A stretch of DNA of 64,000 nt from Bacteroidota bacterium (GCA_023251805.1 JAHEYB010000006.1:19448-83447); one strand, 5' to 3'; positions 26,313 through 35,419 are shown, counted from the stretch's first letter. Notes: generated by a model from the sequence alone, not told the origin. Numbers and translations: made by a program.

Positions 26313-26675
26313 TCAGTCAAATAGAGCTCGAACTTTCCTTTCAGCCCGCACTTCTTTTTTGATAGAAAGTTTATGTCGGATTTTCAACCAATTACATTTA
26401 GAGCAACTATAAATCCAAACAAACTTATAAGGTCTAACAACACATCCGCCACACTCTTGGTGTCTGGCATTTGGAAAGTTTTCCGACCCCTTTCCTAAAT
26501 GAACTTTTGGAGAACAAAAAAAGCCATAAGTAATATGAACAAGCGTAGGATGCAATGTCAAGTGATGCAGTTCACATATTTTGCCTTTATCCTCTTTTGC
26601 ATAATTGTGAATCTTACATGAATGAAAGGAAAATAGTGAGAACAAAATAAAAATGAAATGGAGAAAAAATTTCAT
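26313..26675 (-). CDS. Small Cys-rich putative lipoprotein
   Basis: A 120-residue protein. The N-terminal MKFFLHFIFILFSLFSFHSC is a lipoprotein signal with Cys20. The remainder carries three paired groups, CELHH, ECGGCV and CSKC, separated by ITYGFF and NFPNARH, suggesting a small metal- or disulfide-stabilised domain. I have a general memory of similar Bacteroidota lipoproteins (CxxH...YG...FPxA...GGC...CxxC) but no functional name. The tail (HKLSIKKEVRAERKVRALFD) is basic. Starts seven bases downstream of the T9SS protein's stop, so the two genes are probably cotranscribed. Confidence 0.65.
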   Translation of the reverse strand: MKFFLHFIFILFSLFSFHSCKIHNYAKEDKGKICELHHLTLHPTLVHITYGFFCSPKVHLGKGSENFPNARHQECGGCVVRPYKFVWIYSCSKCNWLKIRHKLSIKKEVRAERKVRALFD

Positions 26676-26682
26676 TTATTAT

Positions 26683-28410
26683 TTAACTGCTTTTTATCAC
26701 CCTAAATGTTTTTGATTCACCTTTTTTGGTAATCAAGCGCACAAAGTAAATTCCGTTTGCCTGCTCAATGTTCAGATTAATTTTAGCAGTTGCTTCGTAT
26801 TTTTTATCCTGAATAATTTCGCCCATCACATTATAAACCTGAACAGTAATTTCGTCATATATTCGGCCGAGTTCAACAGAAAAATTTCCAGAAGAAGGAT
26901 TTGGAAAGAGGAGTACATTTTCAAACAAATCATTTTCCGAAACACCAACTGTACTGTAAATACAAGCGCTTGGAATTTTTGCAACATAAATTTCTTTTCT
27001 TCCGGCAGCAGTAACATTCATACTTCCAAAAGCAGCTGTTAATTCATAATAGCCACAAGTATAAATATTGCAAGAATCATCTACCACAATTCCTGTTCCG
27101 CGGTCTTCAATAGGGCTTCCAGCCTGTATAGCCCATTGCCATTTACCGGCAGTATCAATTGCAGCAACATAAATTTGAACGCTATCAACAGCATTTAATA
27201 AAGTATCAGCCGCTCCAAAAGCAGCATCTCCTTTGAATTGTCCGGTTACAAAAAGTAAATCTTGTTTATTAGCAGCAATTCGGTTTCCTCTGTCGGAACC
27301 ATTATTTGAACCCGCTTTTTTGGCCCATACCCAACTTCCACCGGGAGTTAATTTGGCAACAAAAATATCTCGGCCATTTGGACTACCATTGTTGTTTATG
27401 GTGTCGTTTCCGAAAACAACTACATCGCGCAACTCACCGGTAATGTAAACGTTTTGTTCAAAATCAATGGTAACTGAATTCCCTCTGTCATCCAACAAAC
27501 CACCTGCAGTACGCAACCATAGCTGATTTCCACCACTATCATATTTCAAAACAAAAATATCTCTTCCACCAAAACTGGTTGCTGTGATTGTTCCAAAAGG
27601 TTTTGTGCCTCTAAATCCACCGGTAACATAAATATTCCCAATAGTATCAATAGCAATACGATTATCGCGTTCACCGTCCGTTGCTTGAAATGTTTTCACC
27701 CAAAGAAATGTACCAATAGGAGAAATTTTTGCAACAAAACCCAATGAATCACCTGTGGGAATAGGAACATTAAAGCTTCCGAAATGCGCAATGATTCCGC
27801 CTGAAGCGTATGTATCACCAATAAATCCTGTTAAATAAATATTTCCTTGTTTGTCGGTTACTAAATCGTAGCCATGGTCATCGTAATCGCCACCGGCTCC
27901 AATTAGCCATTGACATGTTCCGCTTAAATCAAATTTTCCTACAAATATTTCGTCACCTCCTCCGGGAAAAACGGCACTGGCACAACTTCCCAAATTAGTA
28001 TTGTACCACGCTGTTCCGGTAACATACACAAAATCGTTTTCTTTGTCAACACATAAACCCAATGCTCTTTCGTCCCAACCACCAATTGCCGACCTTACCC
28101 ATTGCCAGTTTCCTGTGCTATCAATTTTTGCAACAAAACCTTCTTTACCAAAATCCTGTGTTGGATTAATAGCTCCGAAACTAACATCTGTTGCCGAAGT
28201 GCCACTGTTATAATATCCACACACATATGCATTTCCATATTTATCAATATCTATATCCAAACCTTTGTCTGAGGCATCGCCACCAGCGGTTCTCACCCAT
28301 TCCCATGCTTGAGCATTTGAATAAAATGGCAGTAAAAAAAACAGAAGAAAGAAAAGAGCATGAACAAAATAATGTGACATGTTTTGCGGGAAATTCTTTT
28401 GAGTTTTCAT
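26683..28410 (-). CDS. T9SS sorting-domain protein with SBBP-like beta-propeller repeats
   Basis: I start at ATG 28410 (575 residues); the tracked start at 28437 is TTG. The signal peptide includes SHYFVHALFFLLFFLLPFYSNAQ. At least seven repeats of about 65 residues follow, each with W-x-W/GG, D-x-GN-(I/V)Y-(V/L)TG and FG or FVAK strands (for example DIDKYGNAYVCGYYNSG, DKQGNIYLTGFIGD, DTIGNIYVTGGFRG), the SBBP pattern. The last 75 residues are a type IX secretion sorting domain (LFPNPSSGNFSVEL, YNVMGEIIQDKK, QANGIYFVRLITKKGE). The mature protein is expected on the cell surface; a binding or adhesive role is only a guess. Confidence 0.88.
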   Translation of the reverse strand: MKTQKNFPQNMSHYFVHALFFLLFFLLPFYSNAQAWEWVRTAGGDASDKGLDIDIDKYGNAYVCGYYNSGTSATDVSFGAINPTQDFGKEGFVAKIDSTGNWQWVRSAIGGWDERALGLCVDKENDFVYVTGTAWYNTNLGSCASAVFPGGGDEIFVGKFDLSGTCQWLIGAGGDYDDHGYDLVTDKQGNIYLTGFIGDTYASGGIIAHFGSFNVPIPTGDSLGFVAKISPIGTFLWVKTFQATDGERDNRIAIDTIGNIYVTGGFRGTKPFGTITATSFGGRDIFVLKYDSGGNQLWLRTAGGLLDDRGNSVTIDFEQNVYITGELRDVVVFGNDTINNNGSPNGRDIFVAKLTPGGSWVWAKKAGSNNGSDRGNRIAANKQDLLFVTGQFKGDAAFGAADTLLNAVDSVQIYVAAIDTAGKWQWAIQAGSPIEDRGTGIVVDDSCNIYTCGYYELTAAFGSMNVTAAGRKEIYVAKIPSACIYSTVGVSENDLFENVLLFPNPSSGNFSVELGRIYDEITVQVYNVMGEIIQDKKYEATAKINLNIEQANGIYFVRLITKKGESKTFRVIKSS

Positions 28411-28465
28411 ACTTAAGTATTTTCGTTTAGTATCCAACCAAATTTAACAATAAATTCTTTCAAAA

Positions 28466-28502
28466 ACAAAAAAGCCTCTAATCCGAAGATTAAAGGCTTT
28501 TA
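28466..28502 (-). terminator. Intrinsic terminator of the universal stress protein gene
   Basis: On the minus strand GCCTTTAATC, a TTCG tetraloop, GATTAGAGGC (one G-T pair), then TTTTTTG. Near-ideal rho-independent structure about 20 bases after the stop. Confidence 0.92.
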
Positions 28503-28522
28503 TATTAAATATTTGATAATAT

Positions 28523-29344
28523 CTAGTAAGGATTAAATACAGTTGTATCTTTTCTTTCCATTGGACGGAAACTCAAAACAGGAATATCGCTTTCGTTGAT
28601 AATACGCTGAGCAACTGTTCCGATAAAGAATTCTTTCATACTCAACTCCGCTTTAGTCATGATTAAAATCAAATCTGCTTCAACTTCATGTCCGTAATCC
28701 ATAATCATTTGAGGAATGTCAGAACCACGCAATGTCTTAATGGTACAACGTACTTCTTGATCTTTAATATATTTCCAAACTTGGTTTGAATAGGAGATTA
28801 ATTTATTTTCGGCAGCTTCATCTTTTTGAGTAAGAATGGAGATAACGCGGATATCGGCATTGAAAATTTTCGCTAATTCAATAGCTTTATTTACTTTTTC
28901 GCGCGTTTCTTTTGTTAAATCTAAGGGCAATAAAATGGTTTTGCAACCATCACGGTGAACTTTACCACGGATAGTGATAACGGGGTGTTTCGACTCCCTC
29001 ACCATTTTGAATGCGTTTTTTCCGATAATTTTCCCCAAAGTGATTTTAGAAGACAATCCAATCATCACAAATAATGGATTGATTACATCTGCTACTTTAT
29101 TAATTTCTTCATACACATTGCCTTTGCGAACCATCGCTTCAACCGGTTGTCCCGATTTTGTGGATGCTTCTTTTGCTAGTTCATCCAACCTTTTTTGAAC
29201 CAAAGGAGGGTTTCCTTCATCAACGCTTAATAAAATTATTTTGGAGCCGGTTAATCTGGCAAGATTGTACGTTTGGCCAAGAGCAATAATTGTTTGTTCA
29301 GTAGAATCAATAGGTACTAGGATAGAATTTCCGGGTGCAGACAT
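28523..29344 (-). CDS. Tandem universal stress protein
   Basis: A 273-residue cytoplasmic protein with two Usp domains. Domain 1 starts NSILVPIDSTEQTIIALGQTYNLARL and ends SKHPVITIRG; domain 2 starts CKTILLPLDLTKETREKVNKAIELAKIFNADIRVISI and ends NESDIPVLSFRP. The domain 2 segment MTKAELSMKEFFIGTVAQRIINESD stands where the ATP-binding G-rich loop would be, with only part of the motif retained. It has its own promoter and a strong terminator, so it is monocistronic. The window has a second, diverged tandem Usp at 18190; they are not adjacent copies. Confidence 0.9.
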   Translation of the reverse strand: MSAPGNSILVPIDSTEQTIIALGQTYNLARLTGSKIILLSVDEGNPPLVQKRLDELAKEASTKSGQPVEAMVRKGNVYEEINKVADVINPLFVMIGLSSKITLGKIIGKNAFKMVRESKHPVITIRGKVHRDGCKTILLPLDLTKETREKVNKAIELAKIFNADIRVISILTQKDEAAENKLISYSNQVWKYIKDQEVRCTIKTLRGSDIPQMIMDYGHEVEADLILIMTKAELSMKEFFIGTVAQRIINESDIPVLSFRPMERKDTTVFNPY

Positions 29345-29370
29345 GTAGTATATTTTATTAATTTAGGTGG

Positions 29371-29378
29371 CAAAAGTA
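29371..29378 (-). promoter_or_regulatory. -7 box for the universal stress protein gene
   Basis: Minus-strand TACTTTTG fits TAnnTTTG, 27 bases before the ATG. Confidence 0.5.
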
Positions 29379-29700
29379 AACAATTTACCCGAAGAATGAA
29401 ATTTTAACCCTAAAATTATGGTTTTCATCTTCGTTTTTTAATAATCAATAGAATGGAAACTAGCATATTGCCATAAAAAAAGAAAAGTTAAAACACATAG
29501 CCCACAGAAAAGAAGAAGCTAAAGCTTTACATAGGAACACATAATGCTATGTGCGAAGCTTGCTTCGGCTATCCAAAAAATAAGTATGCCTTAACCTTTA
29601 AAACCTATGTTTCGAAGCCTGCCCTGAGCGGAGTCGCTGCGTGTTTAAAACCTTTTCGGGTGATATTTTAATCCAATAAAGCCAAATAAATCCGCGATTT
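29379..29700. repeat. Gene-free gap with dispersed repeats
   Basis: No gene in this stretch. It contains TTAAAACACATAG (29488-29500) and AAGAAGCTAAAGCTTTACATAG, which recur inverted at 41404-41478, and GCTATGTG opposite the former. Position 29622-29636 is CCCTGAGCGGAGTCG, a truncated copy of another dispersed unit. Confidence 0.6.
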
Positions 29701-29701
29701 C

Positions 29702-29732
29702 TTTGCCAATTAGAGAAAAGTACGTACTTTCG
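29702..29732 (+). promoter_or_regulatory. rpsP promoter
   Basis: TTTG at 29702-29705, a 19-base spacer, then TACTTTCG at 29725-29732, followed by CTGTCC. The layout parallels the better match before rpsO (TATCTTTGCAGTCC). Confidence 0.55.
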
Positions 29733-29780
29733 CTGTCCCAAAAATAGGTTTGGGAATTAATCATTTAAAAAACTTAAACA

Positions 29781-30326
29781 ATGCCAGCAAAAATTAGATT
29801 ACAAAGACATGGTAAAAAAGCTTCGGCTTATTTCCATATTGTAATTGCGGATGGTCGTGCACCTCGAGACGGAAAGTTTATTGAGAAAATTGGTACGTAC
29901 AACCCAACTACAAATCCTGCAACCATTAACCTTGACAATGCAAAAGCATTAGAATGGTTAAGTAAAGGTGCTCAACCAACCGACACATGTCGCGCTATTC
30001 TTTCTTACAAAGGAGTAATGTACATGAATCACCTTATGGGTGGTGTTGCAAAAGGTGCATTAACCCAAGAACAAGCAGATGCAAAATATGCAAAATGGAT
30101 TGGTGATAAAGAAGTAAAAGTAAGCGGTAAAGTTGACAAATTAGCGAATGCTAAGAAAGATGCTTACAAAAACCGTATGGCTGCTGAAGCTGCCGCTAAG
30201 GAATCCAAAGCTGCGAAAATTGTAGCAAAAAACACTCCTCCTCCTGCAGTTGAAGAAGCTGCTCCGGTTGCTGAAGCTGTCGCTACTCCTGAAGCAGATG
30301 CTCCTCAAACCGAGGCAGAAGCATAA
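29781..30326 (+). CDS. rpsP: 30S ribosomal protein S16
   Basis: Residues 1-80 match S16: AKIRLQRHGKKASAYFHIVIADGRAPRDGKFIEKIGTYNP, then ALEWLSKGAQPTDTCRAILS. The 181-residue length reflects a C-terminal extension of about 100 residues that becomes Ala/Glu/Lys-rich (EAAAKESKAAKIVAKN...EAEA), a normal feature of Bacteroidota S16. It binds 16S rRNA in the 30S body. A terminator follows, and rimM, the usual partner, comes after an interposed gene. Confidence 0.97.
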   Translation: MPAKIRLQRHGKKASAYFHIVIADGRAPRDGKFIEKIGTYNPTTNPATINLDNAKALEWLSKGAQPTDTCRAILSYKGVMYMNHLMGGVAKGALTQEQADAKYAKWIGDKEVKVSGKVDKLANAKKDAYKNRMAAEAAAKESKAAKIVAKNTPPPAVEEAAPVAEAVATPEADAPQTEAEA

Positions 30327-30349
30327 TCTTGAAAACGAATTAATAAAAA

Positions 30350-30394
30350 GTCCCTTGTTTCTCGACTTCGCTCGAAATGACAAGGGGCTTTTTT
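30350..30394 (+). terminator. rpsP intrinsic terminator
   Basis: Stem GTCCCTTGT (30350-30358) with ACAAGGGGC (30380-30388), then T6. The loop carries CTCGACTTCGCTCGAAATGA, part of a dispersed repeat family, so a repeat may have been recruited as the terminator. Confidence 0.8.
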
Positions 30395-30482
30395 AATATA
30401 AATTTCTTACTGCGTTTATCATCGTGCTGTCACTTCGAGCCCCGATTATTAGGGAGAAGCAGATAGTGTTAAACTAAAAACA

Positions 30483-31007
30483 ATGATTGACAACAAAGTC
30501 TATCCCATCGGAAAATTTGAATACGGAAAAACCTATTCATCAGCAGAAACACAAGCGCATATCAAAATTATTGAAGCGTTACCAACTTTGTTAAATACTG
30601 TTGCCAAGGAACTCACTCCTGCTCTTCTGAAAAAAAGTTATCGTGAAGGTGGCTGGAATGCACAACAAATCATTCATCACATTGCTGATAGTCATGCGAA
30701 CGGTTTGATACGCGTTAAATTAGCATTGACAGAAAACAATCCCGTTATCAAACCCTACAATCAAGATGCTTGGGCTGTATTAGCAGATGTTGAAACAAGT
30801 CCGATTGATGTTTCATTAAAAATGACTGAAGCAATTCATACAAGATGGACCGCCATTTTAAAATCTATGAGTGAAAGTGATTTTAAAAGAAAATATACAC
30901 ATCCTGAATACAACAAAGAATTTCAGTTAGATGAATTTATTGCGCTGTATGCTTGGCATGGAAATCATCATTGTGGTCAATTAAAAGTAATTTTGAATAA
31001 TGGATAA
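30483..31007 (+). CDS. DinB/YfiT-superfamily putative metal-dependent hydrolase or thiol transferase
   Basis: A 174-residue four-helix-bundle protein of the DinB superfamily, most like YfiT. The metal-ligand histidines are visible: NAQQIIHHIADSHAN (His65/66, His71) and WHGNHHCGQL (His159, His162/163). YfiT-type proteins bind a divalent metal; relatives in Bacillus are bacillithiol transferases, but the thiol used here is unknown. It overlaps rimM by eight bases, so the two are translationally coupled, an unusual insertion into the rpsP-rimM pair. Confidence 0.85.
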   Translation: MIDNKVYPIGKFEYGKTYSSAETQAHIKIIEALPTLLNTVAKELTPALLKKSYREGGWNAQQIIHHIADSHANGLIRVKLALTENNPVIKPYNQDAWAVLADVETSPIDVSLKMTEAIHTRWTAILKSMSESDFKRKYTHPEYNKEFQLDEFIALYAWHGNHHCGQLKVILNNG

Positions 31008-31566
31008 AAAAGATTGCTTTAATTTGGGTTATATCGCCAAGAGGGTTGGAAATCATGGGGAACTAGGATTTGTATTGGATGTGGACGATGGCAATCGATA
31101 TAAAAAATTAACATCTGTTTTTATTGAAATCAGTAATTCACTCGTTCCCTTTTTTATAAAAAAAATACAAATCAAAGGAAACAATGCAACCGTTTCGCTT
31201 GAAGGAATAGATACAATTACAAAAGCAGAAGAACTACTGAAAAAATCATTATTCCTTCCACTTAACGCTTTATCACCTCTCAAAGGAAAAAAATTTTACT
31301 TTCACGAATTACCGGGATTTGTTGCTATCGACAAGCGTTTGGGAGAAATTGGGATTGTAAAAGAAGTACTAGATTTTCCACAACAATCTATCATCAGCAT
31401 AGTAAAAGGAGAGCATGAAATTTTAATTCCATCGAAAGAAGAATTTATTGTTTCTATTGATAGAGCTGCAAAAATTATTCATTTGGATGCTCCTGAAGGA
31501 TTGATAGAGCTTTACATTTCTTTGAAAGCAGATGATGATTCGGAGAAGGAATCGGACGAAGATTAA
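31000..31566 (+). CDS. rimM: Ribosome maturation factor RimM
   Basis: Assists late assembly of the 30S head and binds S19. The 188-residue chain has the N-terminal RimM barrel (LGYIAKRVGNHGELGFVLDV, then VSLEGIDTITKAEELLKKSLFLPLN) and the C-terminal PRC-barrel-like domain (KFYFHELPGFVAIDKRLGEIGIVKEVLDFPQQSI, ILIPSKEEFIVSID). The tail is acidic. Starts within the end of the DinB-like gene. trmD and rplS, frequent downstream neighbours in other bacteria, are not here. Confidence 0.93.
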   Translation: MDKKDCFNLGYIAKRVGNHGELGFVLDVDDGNRYKKLTSVFIEISNSLVPFFIKKIQIKGNNATVSLEGIDTITKAEELLKKSLFLPLNALSPLKGKKFYFHELPGFVAIDKRLGEIGIVKEVLDFPQQSIISIVKGEHEILIPSKEEFIVSIDRAAKIIHLDAPEGLIELYISLKADDDSEKESDED

Positions 31567-31567
31567 T

Positions 31568-31670
31568 AGGGAGCAGGAACGAAGCAATCTCTGCTATTTG
31601 ATAGCTAGTCTTCTTCATTGTGAAAGATTGCTTCCAGTTTCTGTTACAACACAGAACTCGCAATGACGTC
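31568..31670. repeat. GAACGAAGCAATCTC-type inverted repeat
   Basis: ACGAAGCAATCTC near 31579 faces AAAGATTGCTTCC near 31622, and ACTCGCAATGACG ends the block. This is a variant of the widespread CATTGCGAG...GCGAAGCAATC intergenic repeat; another copy is at 57209. Confidence 0.65.
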
Positions 31671-31773
31671 CTAAAACTAGAAAATTCTCAAAAAGTTTGT
31701 TTTTCCAAAAAATAGTTTAACTTTATTATAGTATTAGTAAACGTTGAGTCATTCAAAGTTTTTCTACTCCTTT

Positions 31774-32487
31774 ATGTCGAATCAAACATTCGCTTTTAAA
31801 CAGTTTAAAATAAATCAAGACAAGTGCGCTATGAAAGTAGGCACAGATGCTGTTTTATTAGGTTCTTGGGTGAATTCTTCCAATGCAAAAACAATTTTAG
31901 ATGTAGGAACGGGCACAGGTATTATTGCCTTGATGCTCGCACAAAAATCGGGTGCACGTATTGATGCCATTGATATTGATTTGAATGCATATATTCAAGC
32001 TACCGAAAACATAAATAATTGTCAGTGGAAAGACCATATTGAAGTGCATCATATTTCATTACAACAATTCGCAAAAGAAAGCGACCACAAATATGATTTG
32101 ATTGTAAGTAATCCTCCTTATTTTATTGATTCATCAAAAGCTTCGGAAGAATCACGCACAAACGCGCGTCACACCGATCAATTGCCATTTAATGAGTTAC
32201 TGGATGGTGTTTTAAAATTATTAAACCCAACAGGAAAATTTTATGTGATTTTGCCCACAAAAGAAAGTGAACAATTTAGAGAAGAGGCAGAAAAGCATAA
32301 ATTATTTTTGACAAAACTTACTCGCGTAATCACGCGAACTGATAAACCGGAAAAGCGTTTGATGATGCGATATGAATTTATTCAACGTGCTTTTTCTGAA
32401 AGCTCTATCACCATCGAAAAAGATGAAAGGCATTCGTACACAGATGAATATAAGGAATTGACAAAGGATTATTATTTGGCTTTCTAA
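31774..32487 (+). CDS. TrmN6-type tRNA1(Val) adenine-N6 methyltransferase
   Basis: SAM-dependent methyltransferase of about 237 residues. I start at ATG 31774; the tracked start at 31744 is TTG. FKQFKINQDKCAMKVGTDAVLLG is the family's N-terminal signature, ILDVGTGTGIIALMLAQKS is SAM motif I, and DLIVSNPPYF is the NPPY motif of amino-group methylation. It closely follows the TrmN6 (YfiC) layout, which methylates A37 of tRNA1(Val). Monocistronic by spacing. Confidence 0.88.
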   Translation: MSNQTFAFKQFKINQDKCAMKVGTDAVLLGSWVNSSNAKTILDVGTGTGIIALMLAQKSGARIDAIDIDLNAYIQATENINNCQWKDHIEVHHISLQQFAKESDHKYDLIVSNPPYFIDSSKASEESRTNARHTDQLPFNELLDGVLKLLNPTGKFYVILPTKESEQFREEAEKHKLFLTKLTRVITRTDKPEKRLMMRYEFIQRAFSESSITIEKDERHSYTDEYKELTKDYYLAF

Positions 32488-32537
32488 GAAACTTCTCGCA
32501 GATTTCGCAGAAAAAAACGCAGATAATGGGAAAATGT

Positions 32538-32562
32538 TTTTTTGACTTTTAACTTTTGAATT
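32538..32562. repeat. Short AACTTTTGA-type run
   Basis: TTTTTTGACTTTTAACTTTTG runs into the end of the next gene; same family as the run before the aldolase at 44218. Confidence 0.45.
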
Positions 32563-33888
32563 TTAACTTTCCTTCTCCACAAACCTCACTCCCAACGTTT
32601 CCAATTCAGCTAACACAGGTTCATAAATTTCTTTTGTAGTTGGAATTGTAACACCTCTTGCTTTTATTTTTCCTTGCAATATTAGTTTCGCGGAAATTGC
32701 TAAAGGCAAACCAACGGTCTTCGCCATTGCTGTGTAGGTTTGATCTTCTCCTTTCACAACAAGTGAGGAAACAATTTTTTTATTTTTTCCGGCAAGTGCA
32801 TATTCAAATTCGTGCTGCATTACAATCATATCTTTATCATTTTCTTTCAGCAACCATTTTTCCTCTAATAAATCTTGAAGAATTTGTGCGGGGCTGGCAT
32901 CTTTCAAACGAATTTTTCTATCTTCAAAAACACCCAACCACTCTATCTTAGACAATGTTTCTGCATCCATTTCATTTCCCATAAAAGCAATTAATTTTTC
33001 TTTTAAAGATTGTCTTCCTTGAGGAAGAAATGCTTCTAGTAATTGTTTGCACGTTAATGTATCTGATGCTTCTATTTTGTAGGTATCATCGGTCAAGCCC
33101 AATTTTACAAATACATTCCAAGCCTTACAATAACCAGGCATACGCAATGTTCCGCGTAACATAGTCGGAATTTTTTCCAGATTATAAATTTTTCGATAAG
33201 ACAAAGAATCACGATTGGCATAAGCATCAAATGTTCCATAACCATCTACATTAACGGTACATATTTGTGTAAACAAACGATTATAAGGAATGTATTTATA
33301 CTGACCGTTTTCAATAAACTGCGCAGTGCCTTGTCCGGCTAACACCACATTGCGTGGGTTCCAGGAAAATTTATATCCCCACGGATTATCATTGTATTCG
33401 GGAGCAACCAATCCACCACAAAACGATTGAAAAGAAGTTAATTCACCGCCTTGTTCGTGAATATGATCAATCACTTTCATTGCGGAGGCGTGATCAATAC
33501 CCGGATCCAAACCAATTTCATTCATTAAAATAATTCCTGATGCTTTTGCTTCAGCATCCAATTCTCTCATTTCTTTAGAAACATAAGAAGCTGTGGCTAG
33601 ATGTTTTTTAAAACGTACACAATCTTTCGCCACATTCATGTGCATAAAAGCCGGAAGCATTGAAATTACAATATCTGCACGCTTTATTTCTTCTTCTCGC
33701 TGCCCATCATTATTTATATCAAATTGTATGGCTCTCGCATTAGCGTGCCCTGCTGTTTTTTGTTTTACCAAATCAAGCGACACATCTGCAACTGTGACAT
33801 TCCAGTTTTCTTTTACCGAATGGCTGAGTAAGTAATTGATAAGAGAGGAAGCAGAACGACCTGCTCCTATGACTAAAATGTTTTGCAT
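32563..33888 (-). CDS. Saccharopine dehydrogenase family protein
   Basis: A 441-residue NAD(P)-dependent enzyme. The Rossmann motif is ILVIGAGRSASSLINYL (residues 4-20) with the acidic VTVADVS following. NEIGLDPGIDHASAMKVID and NPWGYKFSWNPRNVVLAGQG are conserved in saccharopine reductase/dehydrogenase (LYS9/LKR-SDH type). The likely reaction interconverts saccharopine with glutamate and aminoadipate semialdehyde in lysine breakdown, though a related carboxynorspermidine-type role is possible. It lies 37 bases downstream of the unknown helical gene, so cotranscription is possible. A TATCTTCG element just upstream may supply its own promoter. Confidence 0.85.
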   Translation of the reverse strand: MQNILVIGAGRSASSLINYLLSHSVKENWNVTVADVSLDLVKQKTAGHANARAIQFDINNDGQREEEIKRADIVISMLPAFMHMNVAKDCVRFKKHLATASYVSKEMRELDAEAKASGIILMNEIGLDPGIDHASAMKVIDHIHEQGGELTSFQSFCGGLVAPEYNDNPWGYKFSWNPRNVVLAGQGTAQFIENGQYKYIPYNRLFTQICTVNVDGYGTFDAYANRDSLSYRKIYNLEKIPTMLRGTLRMPGYCKAWNVFVKLGLTDDTYKIEASDTLTCKQLLEAFLPQGRQSLKEKLIAFMGNEMDAETLSKIEWLGVFEDRKIRLKDASPAQILQDLLEEKWLLKENDKDMIVMQHEFEYALAGKNKKIVSSLVVKGEDQTYTAMAKTVGLPLAISAKLILQGKIKARGVTIPTTKEIYEPVLAELETLGVRFVEKES

Positions 33889-33925
33889 AAATAATTAGAA
33901 ATATAACGCGAAGATAGTAAATACT

Positions 33926-35419
33926 CTACCTCATCAAATATTTGATGTGATTTTGAATCCAGTTCAAATGCATAAAATCACCCGGTGTTGTTGCTTTGTG
34001 CCTGCGTTGTTGCACTTTTTTACTTAAATCATCCAGTAATTTATTTTTTACGGAAGCACTGCCTTCCAAAACTTGTATAAGCTCCACCATTAAATCATGA
34101 ACTCCAACTTGTTCCAAGTAGGTTCGAATATCCCTTTCTACAAGTATTTTAGAGGCCTTTTCGTATTCCTGTTTGATGATTAACAATTTTATTTTCAATG
34201 CTAAAGTGTCTTCAAAAGAAGCCAATACATTTTCAGCTTTTTTCACCTTTTTAAGATATTCGTCCACTTGATCCAGTAAAAAATTAAAATCCATTTTAAA
34301 AGTTTGCGGATACGTATCTGAAACTATCCTTGCCTTTTGGACATAGGCAAATGATAACTTATCAAACTGATTGTTTTCCTTCAAAAAGGCAACAAATAAA
34401 TTAATGGTATCGTTCGCCTCTGTGAATCGACTTGCCATGCATTGCGAGGTGGCTAAATTAAAATACAAGGATTCTGTTTTATACATTTTTAAAACCGAAT
34501 CGTTGTTATGCACTAAATCCCAGGAATCTTTCATAAAATGATATGCTTCATTAAATTCACAGCGGTTAAAATGGTAAAACATGGTGATGTGATTGAAATG
34601 AAAATGTTGAAATTTGGTATAGTTCACTTTGTAGCTTAGCAAAGGGATTTCAGGGTTTTTAGCAAATAATTTTTTAAAGGCCGTTAAATGCCGACTTACC
34701 ACTTGTTGGAAGTGTAAATAATCTTGCGAACCCAATTTGTAATACAAGGAAATGTGATGATAACACATTAAAAAGCGAGGATATTCTTTGTTTTTTTCCG
34801 ACAATTCTTTGATGGTCGCCAATTCATTCTTGGCAAATTTTATTCCTTTTGTATAATTTATTTCATATAATTTTCTGGAAATAAACTGACAACGATAAAT
34901 ATCATACTGCAAGTTGATGGCCTTTTCCAAACGTTCAAACAGCACAACATTTCGTTCCAAACGATTAAACGATTGATTTAAAAAAATTAGCTGGTCGATA
35001 ATATCAGGTAATAATTCAAAAATATTTTTTTTCCAACATTCTTTTTCAAGTTCCATTAACTCCTTGTAAGCACCTTCTTTATTGGTTCCTGAAGTCAGGT
35101 TTTTATTTCTATATAAAACAAGTTGTTCCTTTGTAAGAAATTCTCCTGTTTGATTATCGGAAGTAGATTTTAATAATTCATCGTGAATTTTTTTACGGAG
35201 CTTAAAATACCTGTTTTCCAAAACGGCATACTCGCTTTTTTCCCTACTTTCTGCATAAATAAAGGAAACCGCATCTGAGTTTTTGAAATTACGATTTGTG
35301 CAGTTTTTTAAAAAATCGATTAGCTTCAATCCTACAGGTGAATCTTTGAACTTAAAATTGAGCTCCGAAGATTCAATCTCGTTTAACTTTTTAAAATCAT
35401 CGTATAATTTCTTATTCAT
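33926..35419 (-). CDS. Large helical (TPR-like) cytoplasmic protein, unknown
   Basis: A 497-residue, all-helical protein without signal peptide or membrane segment. Low-complexity pattern is absent; helices such as ELMELEKECWKKNIFELLPDIIDQLIFLNQ, NRCEFNEAYHFMKDSWDLVHN, YFNLATSQCMASRFTEANDTINLFVAFLKEN suggest diverged tetratricopeptide repeats from about residue 110 onward. I do not recognise a family, though similar unannotated proteins of about 500 residues occur in Bacteroidota. It is divergent from the DUF423 gene with 85 bases between the start codons. Confidence 0.6.
   Translation of the reverse strand: MNKKLYDDFKKLNEIESSELNFKFKDSPVGLKLIDFLKNCTNRNFKNSDAVSFIYAESREKSEYAVLENRYFKLRKKIHDELLKSTSDNQTGEFLTKEQLVLYRNKNLTSGTNKEGAYKELMELEKECWKKNIFELLPDIIDQLIFLNQSFNRLERNVVLFERLEKAINLQYDIYRCQFISRKLYEINYTKGIKFAKNELATIKELSEKNKEYPRFLMCYHHISLYYKLGSQDYLHFQQVVSRHLTAFKKLFAKNPEIPLLSYKVNYTKFQHFHFNHITMFYHFNRCEFNEAYHFMKDSWDLVHNNDSVLKMYKTESLYFNLATSQCMASRFTEANDTINLFVAFLKENNQFDKLSFAYVQKARIVSDTYPQTFKMDFNFLLDQVDEYLKKVKKAENVLASFEDTLALKIKLLIIKQEYEKASKILVERDIRTYLEQVGVHDLMVELIQVLEGSASVKNKLLDDLSKKVQQRRHKATTPGDFMHLNWIQNHIKYLMR

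Noticed and set aside
18190-29344. The two tandem universal stress proteins as a recent duplication
   Set aside because: Their sequences differ widely and they are 10 kb apart with different contexts, so they are ordinary family members.
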